Assembly: GCA_002427745.1 (NCBI GenBank)
Contig: DIYF01000146.1
Span: 7,707-71,706 of the forward strand
Reading direction: 5' to 3'
DNA from: Roseivirga sp. UBA6061
Lineage (GTDB): Bacteria > Bacteroidota > Bacteroidia > Cytophagales > Cyclobacteriaceae
Length of the DNA stretch: 64,000 nt
Below are positions 54,216-63,688 of the stretch, piece by piece. The position numbers and the translations under genes are program-made. Below the pieces are notes generated by a model, which was not told the origin of the DNA, searched no databases, and was given only the letters and a program-made list of their open reading frames with translations. Every line of letters starts with the position of its first letter. Within the stretch, counting starts at the first letter, position 1.

Positions 54216-55316
54216 ATGAGTACAGGCAAACTCCGCATACTTTTTCTTACCTACCAGGGAGATATGGCAGGCTCTACCAATTCAATCGCTTATCTGGCGA
54301 GGGGACTGGCTGAAAGAGGCCATCATGTATCAATAGGTATCAGGAAAGAAAGCCTGCTGTGGAAGCTCCTGGAGGGCACTAAAGTCAATCGGGTGGCCAT
54401 GACCTTTAAGGGTAAATTTGACCTTGCCAACTGGAGACAAATCCGGGATGTTGTCAGAGAACAAAAGATTCAACTCATCAATCCGCAGTCGAGCCATGAC
54501 CGGTATACCAGTATTTTTGCCAACTGGCGCTACAAACTGGGAGTGAAAATTGTACATACCCGCAGGCAAATGCCCATGAGCCTGGGAGGCCCCCTTCAGC
54601 TCTACCTCTATAACAAAAAGACAGATGGCGTGGTAGCCGTGGGTGGAGAAGTCAAAAAAGGCCTGGTAAAGTTAGGGATCAGAGATTCACACATCAAAGT
54701 GATTCATAATGGCACACCCAAAGAAAAGTACGAAGGCCTCGATTCTGATTACATAGCCGCGCTAAGGGCCAGATTTGAAATTTCAGCAGATGATTTTGTG
54801 ATGGGCTGTGTATCCCGGCCAAAGAACCAGGAGCAGATATTCGAAGCCCTCAAGCTGATTGACAGACCGGTAAAAGTCATTTTCTGCGGGCTCAAAAAAG
54901 AAGAGCCTTTTGTCAGCCATATGGCTGAATTTAAGACTGATCACCAGATTTATTTTGAAGGCAATATTCCCGGAGATAAGGTGCTCAATTACTTCAAGGT
55001 CTTCGATATCAAAATCCTGGCCTCTACCATGGAAGGACTTTCACAGTCGCTTCTCGAAGCCATGGCCCTGGGGGTGCCTGTGACGGCCACGGCTTTTGCC
55101 GGAAACCTTGACCTGATCAGGGATGGTGAAAACGGCCTTTTCTTTAATGACGGAGATATAGAAAAAATAGCCTCCAATATCGAGCGACTCAGAGATGATA
55201 AGGCGCTGCGGGAGTCCCTTAAAGCACAAGGCCTGATCACCGCTTATGAGACTTACAGCATAGAGAACACCATCAGCCATTATGAGGCATACTTTGCCGG
55301 TTTAATTGGGCAATAA
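54216..55316 (+). CDS. glycosyltransferase, GT-B fold (GT4-like)
   Basis: The 366-residue enzyme starts with KLRILFLTYQGDMAGSTNSIAYLARGL, the N-terminal Rossmann part of GT-B enzymes, and its C-terminal half has TMEGLSQSLLEAMALGVPV followed by DLIRDGENGLFF, the E-x7-E-type nucleotide-sugar-binding region of GT4. It would transfer a sugar to a lipid or polysaccharide precursor in the cytoplasm; donor and acceptor are unknown. It stands alone, with no polysaccharide cluster around it. The helicase gene follows after 42 bases. Confidence 0.85.
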   Translation: MSTGKLRILFLTYQGDMAGSTNSIAYLARGLAERGHHVSIGIRKESLLWKLLEGTKVNRVAMTFKGKFDLANWRQIRDVVREQKIQLINPQSSHDRYTSIFANWRYKLGVKIVHTRRQMPMSLGGPLQLYLYNKKTDGVVAVGGEVKKGLVKLGIRDSHIKVIHNGTPKEKYEGLDSDYIAALRARFEISADDFVMGCVSRPKNQEQIFEALKLIDRPVKVIFCGLKKEEPFVSHMAEFKTDHQIYFEGNIPGDKVLNYFKVFDIKILASTMEGLSQSLLEAMALGVPVTATAFAGNLDLIRDGENGLFFNDGDIEKIASNIERLRDDKALRESLKAQGLITAYETYSIENTISHYEAYFAGLIGQ

Positions 55317-55358
55317 ATAGCAAATACCTGTTAAATTGCTTGCTGAAATTTGTGCTGA

Positions 55359-57626
55359 ATGGATTATCTCTCATCCCTGAATGAACCCCAATATGAAGGT
55401 GTAGTCAATACGGAAGGCCCGGCCATGATCATTGCCGGTGCAGGCTCCGGAAAAACACGTGTATTGACCTACCGCATCGCTTATCTGATCAAGGAAAAGC
55501 ATGTAGATCCGTTCAACATTCTGTCGCTGACATTTACCAACAAAGCGGCACGCGAGATGCGCGAACGTATTGAAGGTGTAGTGGGTAATGACGCCCGCAA
55601 CCTGTGGATGGGTACTTTCCACTCGGTATTTGCGCGCATTCTTCGCTCAGAAGCCGACAGACTGGGTTATCCCAGTAATTTCACTATCTACGATACGGAT
55701 GATTCCAAGTCGCTCATCAAGGCCATTGTCAAAGAGTTTGGACTCGATGATAAAGTCTATAAGCCCAACACCGTATTGAGCAGAATTTCAGGAGCTAAAA
55801 ACCGCCTTGTCTCCTGGCAGGAATATATTGCGAACCCACTGTATCAGGCAGATGATGAATCGGCCATGAAACCGGAAATGGGTCGCATCTACAAAGCCTA
55901 TTGCATGCGCTGCTTTAAGGCCAATGCCATGGACTTTGACGATTTGCTCTTCAATACCAATGTACTCTTCAGAGATCATGTGGATGTGTTGAACAAATAT
56001 CAGCACCGCTTTAAGTATGTACTGGTAGATGAGTTTCAGGATACAAACGTATCACAGTATACCATCACCAAAAAGCTGTCTGCCGTAAGTCAGAACATAG
56101 CTGTGGTAGGTGATGATGCACAGAGTATCTATGCTTTCCGCGGGGCCAGTATTGACAATATTCTCAATTTTGAGAAGGACTTCCCGGATCTGAAAGTGAT
56201 CAAACTGGAGCAGAATTATCGTTCCACTCAGAATATTGTCAAGGCGGCCAACTCGGTCATTGCCCGTAACAAATCACAGCTCAAGAAGACCGTATGGACT
56301 TCGAATAGTGATGGTAGCCAGATAGAACTTATCAAATCCGTATCTGATAATGAAGAAGGGCGCTTTGTAGCCTCTGCCGTATTTGAGCAGAAGGCCCAGA
56401 AGGGGTATAAAAACAGTGACTTTGCGGTACTGTATCGTACCAACAGTCAGTCAAGGGCCATTGAAGAAGCCCTGAGAAAGGCAGGTATTGCCTACAAAAT
56501 CTACGGGGGGCTTTCCTTCTACCAGCGCAAAGAGATCAAAGACCTGATGGCGTATCTTCGCTATGCCATCAATACCGATGATGAGCAGGCCTTTCGCAGA
56601 ATTATTAACCTGCCTAAACGAGGTATTGGGAATACTACTGTTGAGAAGATAGTCGTAGCAGCTTTCGAGCATGACATCCCCCTCTGGGAAGTGCTGGAAA
56701 ATGTAGATCAGTTCCTGCCCGGCAGAGCCGCCAATGCAGTGCGTGATTTCGTGGTGCTGGTCAAGAGCTTCCGCATCTATGCCGATACCAAAGATGCCTA
56801 CGAAACAGCCAGCCATATCGCCAAGCATTCCGGCCTGATGAAGGAGCTGTATGATGACAAAACCATCGAGGGACTCAACCGGTATGAAAATGTTCAGGAG
56901 CTGCTGAATGCGATAAAGGAATATGTAGATACTCCGGAGGTGGAGGACAAAAGCATCGGGGCATTCTTACAGGAAATTGCCCTGCTCACCGATCAGGACA
57001 ACGACAAAGATCAGGACACCGATTTTGTGACATTAATGAGTATTCATGCCTCCAAGGGGCTGGAGTTCAGCAATGTGTTTATCGTGGGAATGGAAGAAGA
57101 CCTCTTCCCGTCACAAATGATGCTGAGCAGCCGTGCAGACCTGGAAGAGGAACGAAGACTCTTTTATGTAGCCATTACCCGTGCCAAGGAAAACCTGTAC
57201 TTCTCATACGCCCTGTCACGTTACCGTTTCGGCAGACTGCAGAACTGTGAAATGAGTCGCTTTATTGACGAAGTGGACCCAAGTTTCCTAAGGGTCAACA
57301 CGCGCTACGGAAGCAGACAGCCCCAACTCACCCGCCCAGAAAACCCGTCTGGTGTTTCTTCCAGCTATGCCCGTAGCCTGGTGAGTAAGAGAAAACCTGC
57401 CCCTAAGAAGCCCCTGCAGTACCACAAGCCTTCGGCTGACTTTGTGCCCAGCGACACCTCAGGTCTACAGGTGGGTATGAAGGTAGAGCACCCGAAATTC
57501 GGGTATGGCAAAGTCAACCGCATGGATGTTCAGGGAGCCAATCGCAAGGCCAATGTGATCTTTGAGAATTTTGGAGAAAAGACCTTGTTGCTGAGCTTCG
57601 CCAAGCTGAGAATTGTAGAATCTTAA
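55359..57626 (+). CDS. UvrD/PcrA-type superfamily 1 DNA helicase
   Basis: The 755-residue helicase has the Walker A motif AGAGSGKTR at about residues 26-34, motif II VLVDEFQDTN, motif III GDDAQSIYAFRGA, motif IV QNYRST, and the C-terminal VALTRAK-type motif (YVAITRAKENL). The end (GMKVEHPKFGYGKV) is the PcrA-type C-terminal domain that contacts RNA polymerase. It unwinds 3'-5' in repair and replication. The gene may be called uvrD or pcrA. The 42-base gap from the glycosyltransferase suggests one transcript. Confidence 0.94.
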   Translation: MDYLSSLNEPQYEGVVNTEGPAMIIAGAGSGKTRVLTYRIAYLIKEKHVDPFNILSLTFTNKAAREMRERIEGVVGNDARNLWMGTFHSVFARILRSEADRLGYPSNFTIYDTDDSKSLIKAIVKEFGLDDKVYKPNTVLSRISGAKNRLVSWQEYIANPLYQADDESAMKPEMGRIYKAYCMRCFKANAMDFDDLLFNTNVLFRDHVDVLNKYQHRFKYVLVDEFQDTNVSQYTITKKLSAVSQNIAVVGDDAQSIYAFRGASIDNILNFEKDFPDLKVIKLEQNYRSTQNIVKAANSVIARNKSQLKKTVWTSNSDGSQIELIKSVSDNEEGRFVASAVFEQKAQKGYKNSDFAVLYRTNSQSRAIEEALRKAGIAYKIYGGLSFYQRKEIKDLMAYLRYAINTDDEQAFRRIINLPKRGIGNTTVEKIVVAAFEHDIPLWEVLENVDQFLPGRAANAVRDFVVLVKSFRIYADTKDAYETASHIAKHSGLMKELYDDKTIEGLNRYENVQELLNAIKEYVDTPEVEDKSIGAFLQEIALLTDQDNDKDQDTDFVTLMSIHASKGLEFSNVFIVGMEEDLFPSQMMLSSRADLEEERRLFYVAITRAKENLYFSYALSRYRFGRLQNCEMSRFIDEVDPSFLRVNTRYGSRQPQLTRPENPSGVSSSYARSLVSKRKPAPKKPLQYHKPSADFVPSDTSGLQVGMKVEHPKFGYGKVNRMDVQGANRKANVIFENFGEKTLLLSFAKLRIVES

Positions 57627-57639
57627 ACTCTACGGCTCA

Positions 57640-58530
57640 ATGAGAAAAACTGTATTCTATCTCTTACTGCTGACTCTCATTGTATTAGTGGCCTGCCAGG
57701 GCAATAAGACCTATGTGCCACAGGACCTCATAAAACTCAACAAGGAAGAGATCAGGGAACGACTAATCAAAGGACCGCTGCAGAACCCTCGCGATATCGT
57801 CTATCGGATGTCTGACGGAAGTGTAGTGCCCTATGACTCCATCCGCTTTATACCGGAGATCGAGACCTATACGGCAGACATTTATGCCGATGAGCAAGGT
57901 ACCATTGTTGAGCAGGTGTTCAGGAAAATGTCAGCGAAAGAAAAAGCTGAGGCAGAGAAGGAAATAGCTGAGTTTAAAGCCCAGCGTAAACGGAAGGCAC
58001 TGGAAGAAGTGAAAAACCTGCCCCTGGTAGAAGTAGACTGCGATGACCTTGTTAACACCCTGGAGAAAGTTTACGATGCTGATCAGGATACCCGGCTCAA
58101 TGGAGGAATTGACGATGCCATTGACCGGGAGAACCTCCAGGTCGTTATCAGCATTATCAAGAAGTGTGGCCTGCCTACCACAACTGCAACCAGTGAAAAA
58201 TCTATGAGTGCTATCTGGCTGGTCTTTCAGCACAGCCCTCATGAATTCAGGAAGGCCTATTTTCCTATGCTCAAAGAAGCCGCGGCCCTTGGAGAATTCA
58301 GGCCCAGCAGCATGGCCCTGATGGAAGACCGGATTCTTATGGGAGAAGGTGAACCTCAGATCTATGGTTCTCAGCTTCGTGGTAGCGGACCTAATGGAGA
58401 ATTCGAATTATGGAAAATAAAAGACCCGGAATACGTTAATCAAAGGAGAGCTGAAGTGGGTTTGGGTCCTTTAGAAGAATATGTGGCTCGCTGGGGTGTT
58501 GAATTTAATGTACCACAAAAACAAAAGTGA
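57640..58530 (+). CDS. lipoprotein, unknown
   Basis: The 296-residue protein has a lipoprotein signal (VLVAC, Cys19). The mature part has a charged helical stretch (about residues 100-130, AKEKAEAEKEIAEFKAQRKR) that may form a coiled coil, and a C-terminal region of about 150 residues with no recognised motif. It begins 13 bases after the helicase stop codon. A small TCCC/GGGA hairpin lies downstream. Function not assigned. Confidence 0.75.
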   Translation: MRKTVFYLLLLTLIVLVACQGNKTYVPQDLIKLNKEEIRERLIKGPLQNPRDIVYRMSDGSVVPYDSIRFIPEIETYTADIYADEQGTIVEQVFRKMSAKEKAEAEKEIAEFKAQRKRKALEEVKNLPLVEVDCDDLVNTLEKVYDADQDTRLNGGIDDAIDRENLQVVISIIKKCGLPTTTATSEKSMSAIWLVFQHSPHEFRKAYFPMLKEAAALGEFRPSSMALMEDRILMGEGEPQIYGSQLRGSGPNGEFELWKIKDPEYVNQRRAEVGLGPLEEYVARWGVEFNVPQKQK

Positions 58531-58727
58531 GCGTTGTACGTGTAAGGATGTGAAAAATAGTCCCTTTATAGGGAAACACGGTTAAACTTTCTATTTTAGC
58601 CCAATAGTTGTAATATCATATCAGGAATAGCCTGAACGAATCAAGTCCGACACCAAACTCGGCAATACTAAACCATTAACCTCCCCGTCTGATAAAAGCA
58701 GTCGCGCAGGTAGATTAACAAAAAAAC

Positions 58728-59372
58728 ATGTCATTAGAGTATAATACAGAGCGGGACCAGGTAGTCCTCAAGGAATACGGCCGTAATATCCAGAAGTTAG
58801 TAGCCTATGTAAAAAGCATAGAAGAGGATGAAAAACGTGCCCAGACTGCCAAGACCCTGACCGACCTGATGCGTCAGATCAACCCGGCCCTGAAAGACAA
58901 TCCTGAATACGATCAGAAGGTGTGGGATGATCTCCACATCATCTCAGATTTTGACCTCAATGTAGAGTCTCCCTTCCCGATGCCGGAAAAAGCTTTGCTC
59001 GGCAAAAAACCTCAGAGACTGGAATACAAAACCACTGATGTAAAGTACCGTCACTACGGCCGTAATATCGAGACGATGATCAAGCAGGCCATCGCCATGG
59101 AAGACCCTGAGTCGAAAGAGGCTGCGGTTATTCATATCGGCCGCCTCATGAACAGCTTCTACACCAGCGTGAACAAAGACAACCTTGATGAAGAAGTGAT
59201 CCTTAAGCAAATCAAGCAGATGTCGCAGGGTAAACTCGACATTGATCTGGCCAAGGTGAAAGAAGGCGGGCTTTTCAACAGCACCGTGAGAGAAAGAAGA
59301 GGCGGAGGCCACAGAGAGGATCGCGGACATTCAGGTAAAAGAAGAAACTTCCAGAAACGTAGAAGATCATAA
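58728..59372 (+). CDS. DUF4290 family protein
   Basis: The 214-residue cytosolic protein has the DUF4290 pattern (EYNTERDQVVLKEYGRNIQK) in about residues 5-185, almost wholly helical. It ends in a basic, Arg/Gly/His-rich tail (RRGGGHREDRGHSGKRRN) suited to nucleic-acid or membrane contact. It is followed after 5 bases by murA, a very common pair in Bacteroidota. The family function is unknown. Confidence 0.9.
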   Translation: MSLEYNTERDQVVLKEYGRNIQKLVAYVKSIEEDEKRAQTAKTLTDLMRQINPALKDNPEYDQKVWDDLHIISDFDLNVESPFPMPEKALLGKKPQRLEYKTTDVKYRHYGRNIETMIKQAIAMEDPESKEAAVIHIGRLMNSFYTSVNKDNLDEEVILKQIKQMSQGKLDIDLAKVKEGGLFNSTVRERRGGGHREDRGHSGKRRNFQKRRRS

Positions 59373-59377
59373 AATAA

Positions 59378-60685
59378 ATGTCCTCATTCATCATTGAAGG
59401 TGGCAACAAACTGAGCGGAGAGATCATCCCTCAGGGTGCCAAAAATGAAGCGCTGCAAATCCTTTGTGCGGTTCTGCTTACTCCCGAAAAAGTTACACTA
59501 AGAAAGGTACCGGATATCCGCGATGTCAATAAGCTCATAGAGCTACTGGCAGCCATGGGGGTTGAGGTAAATTTCCTTGGAGACGAAACCTATGAGTTTT
59601 GTGCCAAAGATGTAAATATCGACTACCTGGAGACCCAGGAGTTCAGGACCAAAGCATCTTCACTGAGAGGCTCTATTATGATTCTCGGGCCACTGCTGGC
59701 TCGTTTCGGAAAAGGCAAGATATCAAAACCCGGAGGTGATAAAATCGGTCGCAGAAGGCTGGATACACACTTCATAGGTTTTCAGAAACTGGGAGCCCGC
59801 TTCCTTTACGAAGCGGAAACCGGTATGTACCATATTGACGCCAGTGATCTGAAAGGCACCTATATGCTTTTGGATGAGGCTTCGGTAACCGGTACAGCTA
59901 ATATCCTGATGGCCGCTGTGATGGCCAAGGGTAAAACCACCATCTACAATGCCGCCTGCGAACCCTACCTGCAACAGCTCTCCCGTATGCTCAATAGCAT
60001 GGGAGCCAAGATTACAGGAGTGGGCTCTAACCTGCTGCATGTAGAAGGGGTGGAAGCTCTGGGAGGCACTGAGCATCAGATGCTGCCAGACATGATCGAA
60101 ATCGGTAGCTTCATTGGTATGGCGGCCATGACGCAGTCAGAGATTACTATCAAAGATTGTCGCATCGATCAGTTGGGGCTGATTCCGGAAACTTTCAGAA
60201 GACTGGGAATTGAAATGGAATTCAGGGGCGATGACATATACATCCCCGGACAGGAGCGCTATGAAATTGAAACCTTTATAGATGGCTCTATCATGACCAT
60301 TGCAGATGCTATCTGGCCCGGTATGACCCCCGATCTGCTGAGCATTATCCTGGTAGTGGCCACGCAAGCCAAGGGCACCGTGCTCGTGCATCAGAAGATG
60401 TTTGAGAGTAGATTATTCTTTGTGGATAAGCTCATCGATATGGGAGCGCAAATCATTCTCTGTGACCCACACAGAGCTACGGTTATCGGCCTTAACAGAG
60501 CACAGCGACTCAAAGGTATCCGAATGACTTCTCCTGATATCAGGGCAGGTCAGGCACTGCTTATTGCCGCACTTTCTGCAGAAGGTACCAGCATTATTGA
60601 CAATGTGGAGCAAATCGACCGGGGTTATCAGAACATTGACAAGCGTTTTAACGCACTTGGCGCAAATATTACGCGAAAGGAATAA
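59378..60685 (+). CDS. murA: UDP-N-acetylglucosamine 1-carboxyvinyltransferase, Asp-type
   Basis: MurA (435 aa) transfers enolpyruvate from phosphoenolpyruvate to UDP-GlcNAc, the first committed step of peptidoglycan synthesis, in the cytosol. Lys22 and Asn23 (in QGAKNEAL) are the substrate-binding pair, and residues 118-124 read PGGDKIG. In E. coli the equivalent is PGGCAIG, with Cys115 as the fosfomycin target; here Asp121 takes that place. Such Asp-type enzymes stay active but are not alkylated by fosfomycin. It lies 5 bases after the DUF4290 gene. Confidence 0.96.
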   Translation: MSSFIIEGGNKLSGEIIPQGAKNEALQILCAVLLTPEKVTLRKVPDIRDVNKLIELLAAMGVEVNFLGDETYEFCAKDVNIDYLETQEFRTKASSLRGSIMILGPLLARFGKGKISKPGGDKIGRRRLDTHFIGFQKLGARFLYEAETGMYHIDASDLKGTYMLLDEASVTGTANILMAAVMAKGKTTIYNAACEPYLQQLSRMLNSMGAKITGVGSNLLHVEGVEALGGTEHQMLPDMIEIGSFIGMAAMTQSEITIKDCRIDQLGLIPETFRRLGIEMEFRGDDIYIPGQERYEIETFIDGSIMTIADAIWPGMTPDLLSIILVVATQAKGTVLVHQKMFESRLFFVDKLIDMGAQIILCDPHRATVIGLNRAQRLKGIRMTSPDIRAGQALLIAALSAEGTSIIDNVEQIDRGYQNIDKRFNALGANITRKE

Positions 60686-60706
60686 CACTACCGCGTAATC
60701 TTTCGT

Positions 60707-60746
60707 AACCCACCTCGTCATTAATGAGTAACTACCAAGGTGGGTT
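60707..60746 (+). terminator. stem-loop after murA overlapping the next start
   Basis: AACCCACCT and AGGTGGGTT form a perfect 9-bp stem with a 22-base loop, followed by TGAAAC instead of a T-run. Its right arm covers the GTG start of the downstream gene. It may be a weak terminator or a translation-control hairpin. Confidence 0.5.
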
Positions 60747-61426
60747 TGAAACTGAGAACAACGAAATTCAAGAAGAAGATCTGGTCCATATATTTTATGG
60801 AACTGATGATCGTGATTCTGGGTATCAGCATCGCTTTTCAGGTTCAGGTTATCTACGAAGACAATCAAAATGCCAGGCGTGAGCTTATTGCCCTGGAAAG
60901 GTTTCAAAGCGAAAATGAGCTCAACCTCTCAGAGTTTGAGAGTCTGATGCCTTACCGCATCAACATGGAGCAAAACACGCGCATTCTTCACATGATTCTC
61001 GACTCTCCGTTTGCGACCAACCCGGACAGTATTGCCAATTACGTATTTACACTGCAGAGAATTTCCACACCGGATTTACCCACAGGGGCCATGGATGGCT
61101 ACCTGAAGGGTAATCACGATCAAAGGAACCCCGAGCTGGAGCGCGAAATGCAGTCGTTAAAAGCACTGTATGCTGAACTCAAAGAGCTGACCAGCCATTA
61201 CTGGGAAAAGAAGACAGCCTATTTCTACAACCCCATAAAAAGCGAAGTAGATTTCTCCAAGCAGCAGGTGCTTTCCACAGATAATTTTACCAGTATTTCT
61301 TTCAGAAATGACCTGTGGAGCCTTTTCCTGGATGAGATAGAGCAAAACCGGCTTTACAAAGAGTCTTACGACAAGCTCATTCATGTACAATCGCTAACGG
61401 AACAGGCACTCAGCTCACGTCAGTAA
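60740..61426 (+). CDS. single-pass membrane protein, paralogue 1 of 3
   Basis: The 228-residue product has a short basic start, one membrane helix (about residues 20-37, MELMIVILGISIAFQ) and a periplasmic helical part of about 185 residues. It resembles the two genes at 61498 and 62976: all share ELxIVIxGIxIAYQ-type helices, ExLxxEN..NLxEFxSL, and the middle STPDL / TYxNxNLxxEL features. The helix pattern also recalls small DUF6090-type membrane proteins of Bacteroidota; the link is by resemblance. The GTG start lies inside a hairpin, and a TTG two codons later is an alternative. Confidence 0.7.
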   Translation: MGLKLRTTKFKKKIWSIYFMELMIVILGISIAFQVQVIYEDNQNARRELIALERFQSENELNLSEFESLMPYRINMEQNTRILHMILDSPFATNPDSIANYVFTLQRISTPDLPTGAMDGYLKGNHDQRNPELEREMQSLKALYAELKELTSHYWEKKTAYFYNPIKSEVDFSKQQVLSTDNFTSISFRNDLWSLFLDEIEQNRLYKESYDKLIHVQSLTEQALSSRQ

Positions 61427-61497
61427 TACCACGAATTACTCTTCTGCCCGTGGTTTAAAATCAAATTGGTTTTAAATTACCTCATAAACCCATCCCA

Positions 61498-62172
61498 ATG
61501 CGCTTAGCCAGATTGCTTACAAAACTGAACTGGAAAATCTATTTCATGGAACTTGTGATCGTGATTGTGGGGATCACCATAGCCTACCAGGTCAATATCT
61601 ACTATGAAAAAGGACAAAACCAGCAGCTCGAGCGCACTGCCATTGAGAACCTTCATAAAGAAAACCAGATTAACCTTGAGGAGTTCAGAAGTCTGGAGGC
61701 TTACCGAAAGCGCATCTCGAAAGAAACCCGGAGTGTTTTCAGCATTCTTCAGGAAAAAAATGTCCGCAAAGATTCCATAGAAGCTCACCTCTTCTTCCTT
61801 GTACAAACCTCCACACCGGATTTGCAACAAGAAGCCTCGAACTTTTATCTGAACAGTAACTACAGCAATGCCAACCTCAAGCTTAAAAATGAGCTTTTGA
61901 CACTCAAGACATACCTGCAGGAGCTTTTGAGTTTATCAGCCGGCTATCAACAACGCAAATCGGAGGATTTCTTCAAGTATCTCAGAGATGCTGTCGATTT
62001 TCCTGCCAGGAAGATTGTGAACATAGACAAGCTCACATCTCTGGAATTCAAAAACATACTTTGGAATCAGGGTTCAGATGAGATTGAGTTAAACCGCCTC
62101 TACAAACAGGCCGTTGAAAAACTGGAAGAAGTACAAAGCCTGGTAGAACAAATTTTAAAGGATGCTGAATGA
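61498..62172 (+). CDS. single-pass membrane protein, paralogue 2 of 3
   Basis: This 224-residue protein is the closest to a plain ATG-started member of the trio. Its membrane helix covers about residues 16-33 (YFMELVIVIVGITIAYQ), and the periplasmic part has long helical runs (about residues 34-80 and 110-160) that look like coiled coils. It overlaps the start of the VIT1-type transporter gene by 4 bases (ATGA), so the two are coupled. No function is known; a partner role in metal transport is possible from the gene order alone. Confidence 0.7.
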   Translation: MRLARLLTKLNWKIYFMELVIVIVGITIAYQVNIYYEKGQNQQLERTAIENLHKENQINLEEFRSLEAYRKRISKETRSVFSILQEKNVRKDSIEAHLFFLVQTSTPDLQQEASNFYLNSNYSNANLKLKNELLTLKTYLQELLSLSAGYQQRKSEDFFKYLRDAVDFPARKIVNIDKLTSLEFKNILWNQGSDEIELNRLYKQAVEKLEEVQSLVEQILKDAE

Positions 62173-62897
62173 CTAACTCAGAGGAATCTTTACACGGACA
62201 ATCCAGCTGGCTCAATCGCTTTCAGGACTATATAGGTGAGTTTGTGTATGGAGGTATTGACGGAAGTGTGACCACTTTTGCGGTAGTGGCCGGTTCGGCC
62301 GGAGCCCAGCTGGACAGTGCCGTTGTGATAATACTCGGCTTTGCCAACCTTATAGCTGATGGCTTTGCCATGTCGGTAGGCAGCTACCTCTCTACCAAAT
62401 CAGAGAAACAGAAATACCAGAAGCATAAAAATATTGAGTATTGGGAGGTAGACCACCTGCCGGAAAAGGAGCGCGAGGAGGTCCGGGAGATTTACGCGGC
62501 CAAAGGGTTTGAAGGTGAGCTGCTTGAAAAGGTGGTCGATCAGATTACAGCAGACAAAGATCGCTGGGTGGATGTGATGATGAAGGAGGAGTTGGAAATG
62601 GCTGAGGAAAACAAATCCCCTATTGCCATGGGAGCTGTAACCTTTATTTCATTTCTGATCCTGGGTTTCATTCCCCTGATTATCTATGTGGTTGATTATA
62701 CGGTAGGCACTGAAGCAGACCTGTTCCTCTATAGTTCGGTCATGACCTTTATCATCTTCGGCCTTATCGGGTATGCCAAAAGCTATGTAACCAATACCAG
62801 CCGTATCCGTGGAGTATTTGAGACCTTGTTTCTGGGAGGATCAGCAGCCCTGCTGGCCTATTTCGTGGGTGATATTCTGGAGAAACTCATCGTTTAA
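62169..62897 (+). CDS. VIT1/CCC1-family iron/manganese transporter
   Basis: A 242-residue membrane protein of the CCC1/VIT1 family, which in plants and yeast loads Fe2+ or Mn2+ into vacuoles and in bacteria can export these metals. GGIDGSVTTFAVVAGSAGA and ANLIADGFAMSVGSYLS give the first two helices with the conserved Asp and Met of the metal path, and a cytosolic Glu-rich insert (about residues 80-140, KEREEVREIYAAKG) resembles the metal-binding domain of VIT proteins. Three further helices follow. It overlaps the paralogue 2 gene by 4 bases. Confidence 0.88.
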   Translation: MTNSEESLHGQSSWLNRFQDYIGEFVYGGIDGSVTTFAVVAGSAGAQLDSAVVIILGFANLIADGFAMSVGSYLSTKSEKQKYQKHKNIEYWEVDHLPEKEREEVREIYAAKGFEGELLEKVVDQITADKDRWVDVMMKEELEMAEENKSPIAMGAVTFISFLILGFIPLIIYVVDYTVGTEADLFLYSSVMTFIIFGLIGYAKSYVTNTSRIRGVFETLFLGGSAALLAYFVGDILEKLIV

Positions 62898-62975
62898 TCA
62901 GCCGAAGCATCCTTTAGGGGTCTTTTTGAGTCATTATTATGTCGTTTACCCGAAACAATTTATTTTAGGCTTCGA

Positions 62976-63671
62976 ATGGTGAAATTCGGTACTTCCCGCA
63001 GGCTCAGCAAGGTAACCAAGGCTAATCTGGTCACTTACCTCATTGAAATCTTCATTGTGATTTTTGGTATTACGGTAGCCTATCAGCTCAATGTATACTA
63101 TGAGGATAAGAAAGATTTAAAGCTGGAAATATCTGCTATTGAAAAGTTGCAAACCGAAAATGAATCCAATATCCATCAGTTTGAATCACTGATTGAGGAC
63201 CGCTTTGAGCTGGCAGAAAACACCACAGAGCTGGCCAGGATTCTCTTCTCAGGAGGCAATCTGGAAGATGATGGCATCTCTCATTATCTATTTGATATCA
63301 ACAAGACCTTTAAGCCTATCATACAGTTTGAGGGAATGAACTTTTACCTCAATACAAACTACACAGACAGAAACTCTGACCTGAAAAGCGAACTCATTTC
63401 TTTGAAGAACTACTACCTGGAGCTGCGCGACCTCATTCAGTACTATGTACGCATGAAAGAAAAATACTACAGCGAGTTCCTGGTGAGTGAGGTTGATTTT
63501 GGAGAAGAACGAATCCTGACCTTTGACAAGATCAAAAGTGTGGAGTTCAAAAACCTGGTAGTAAACCTTCTCTCCAACGAAAATGACCTGAATAACTTGT
63601 TTGAAACTGCCTATCAAAAAGCCCTGGATGTGGACCTGTTGATAGAAGCAAAACTTGGTCATGAATTTTAA
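62976..63671 (+). CDS. single-pass membrane protein, paralogue 3 of 3
   Basis: The 231-residue protein has one N-terminal helix (about residues 22-39, LIEIFIVIFGITVAYQ) and a periplasmic helical part with TENESNIHQFESL and FYLNTNYTDRNSDLKSELISLKNY, like the genes at 60740 and 61498. It lies 78 bases after the VIT1-type gene. A terminator follows. Function unknown. Confidence 0.7.
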   Translation: MVKFGTSRRLSKVTKANLVTYLIEIFIVIFGITVAYQLNVYYEDKKDLKLEISAIEKLQTENESNIHQFESLIEDRFELAENTTELARILFSGGNLEDDGISHYLFDINKTFKPIIQFEGMNFYLNTNYTDRNSDLKSELISLKNYYLELRDLIQYYVRMKEKYYSEFLVSEVDFGEERILTFDKIKSVEFKNLVVNLLSNENDLNNLFETAYQKALDVDLLIEAKLGHEF

Positions 63672-63688
63672 GAAGCCGAAAAGTCAAA

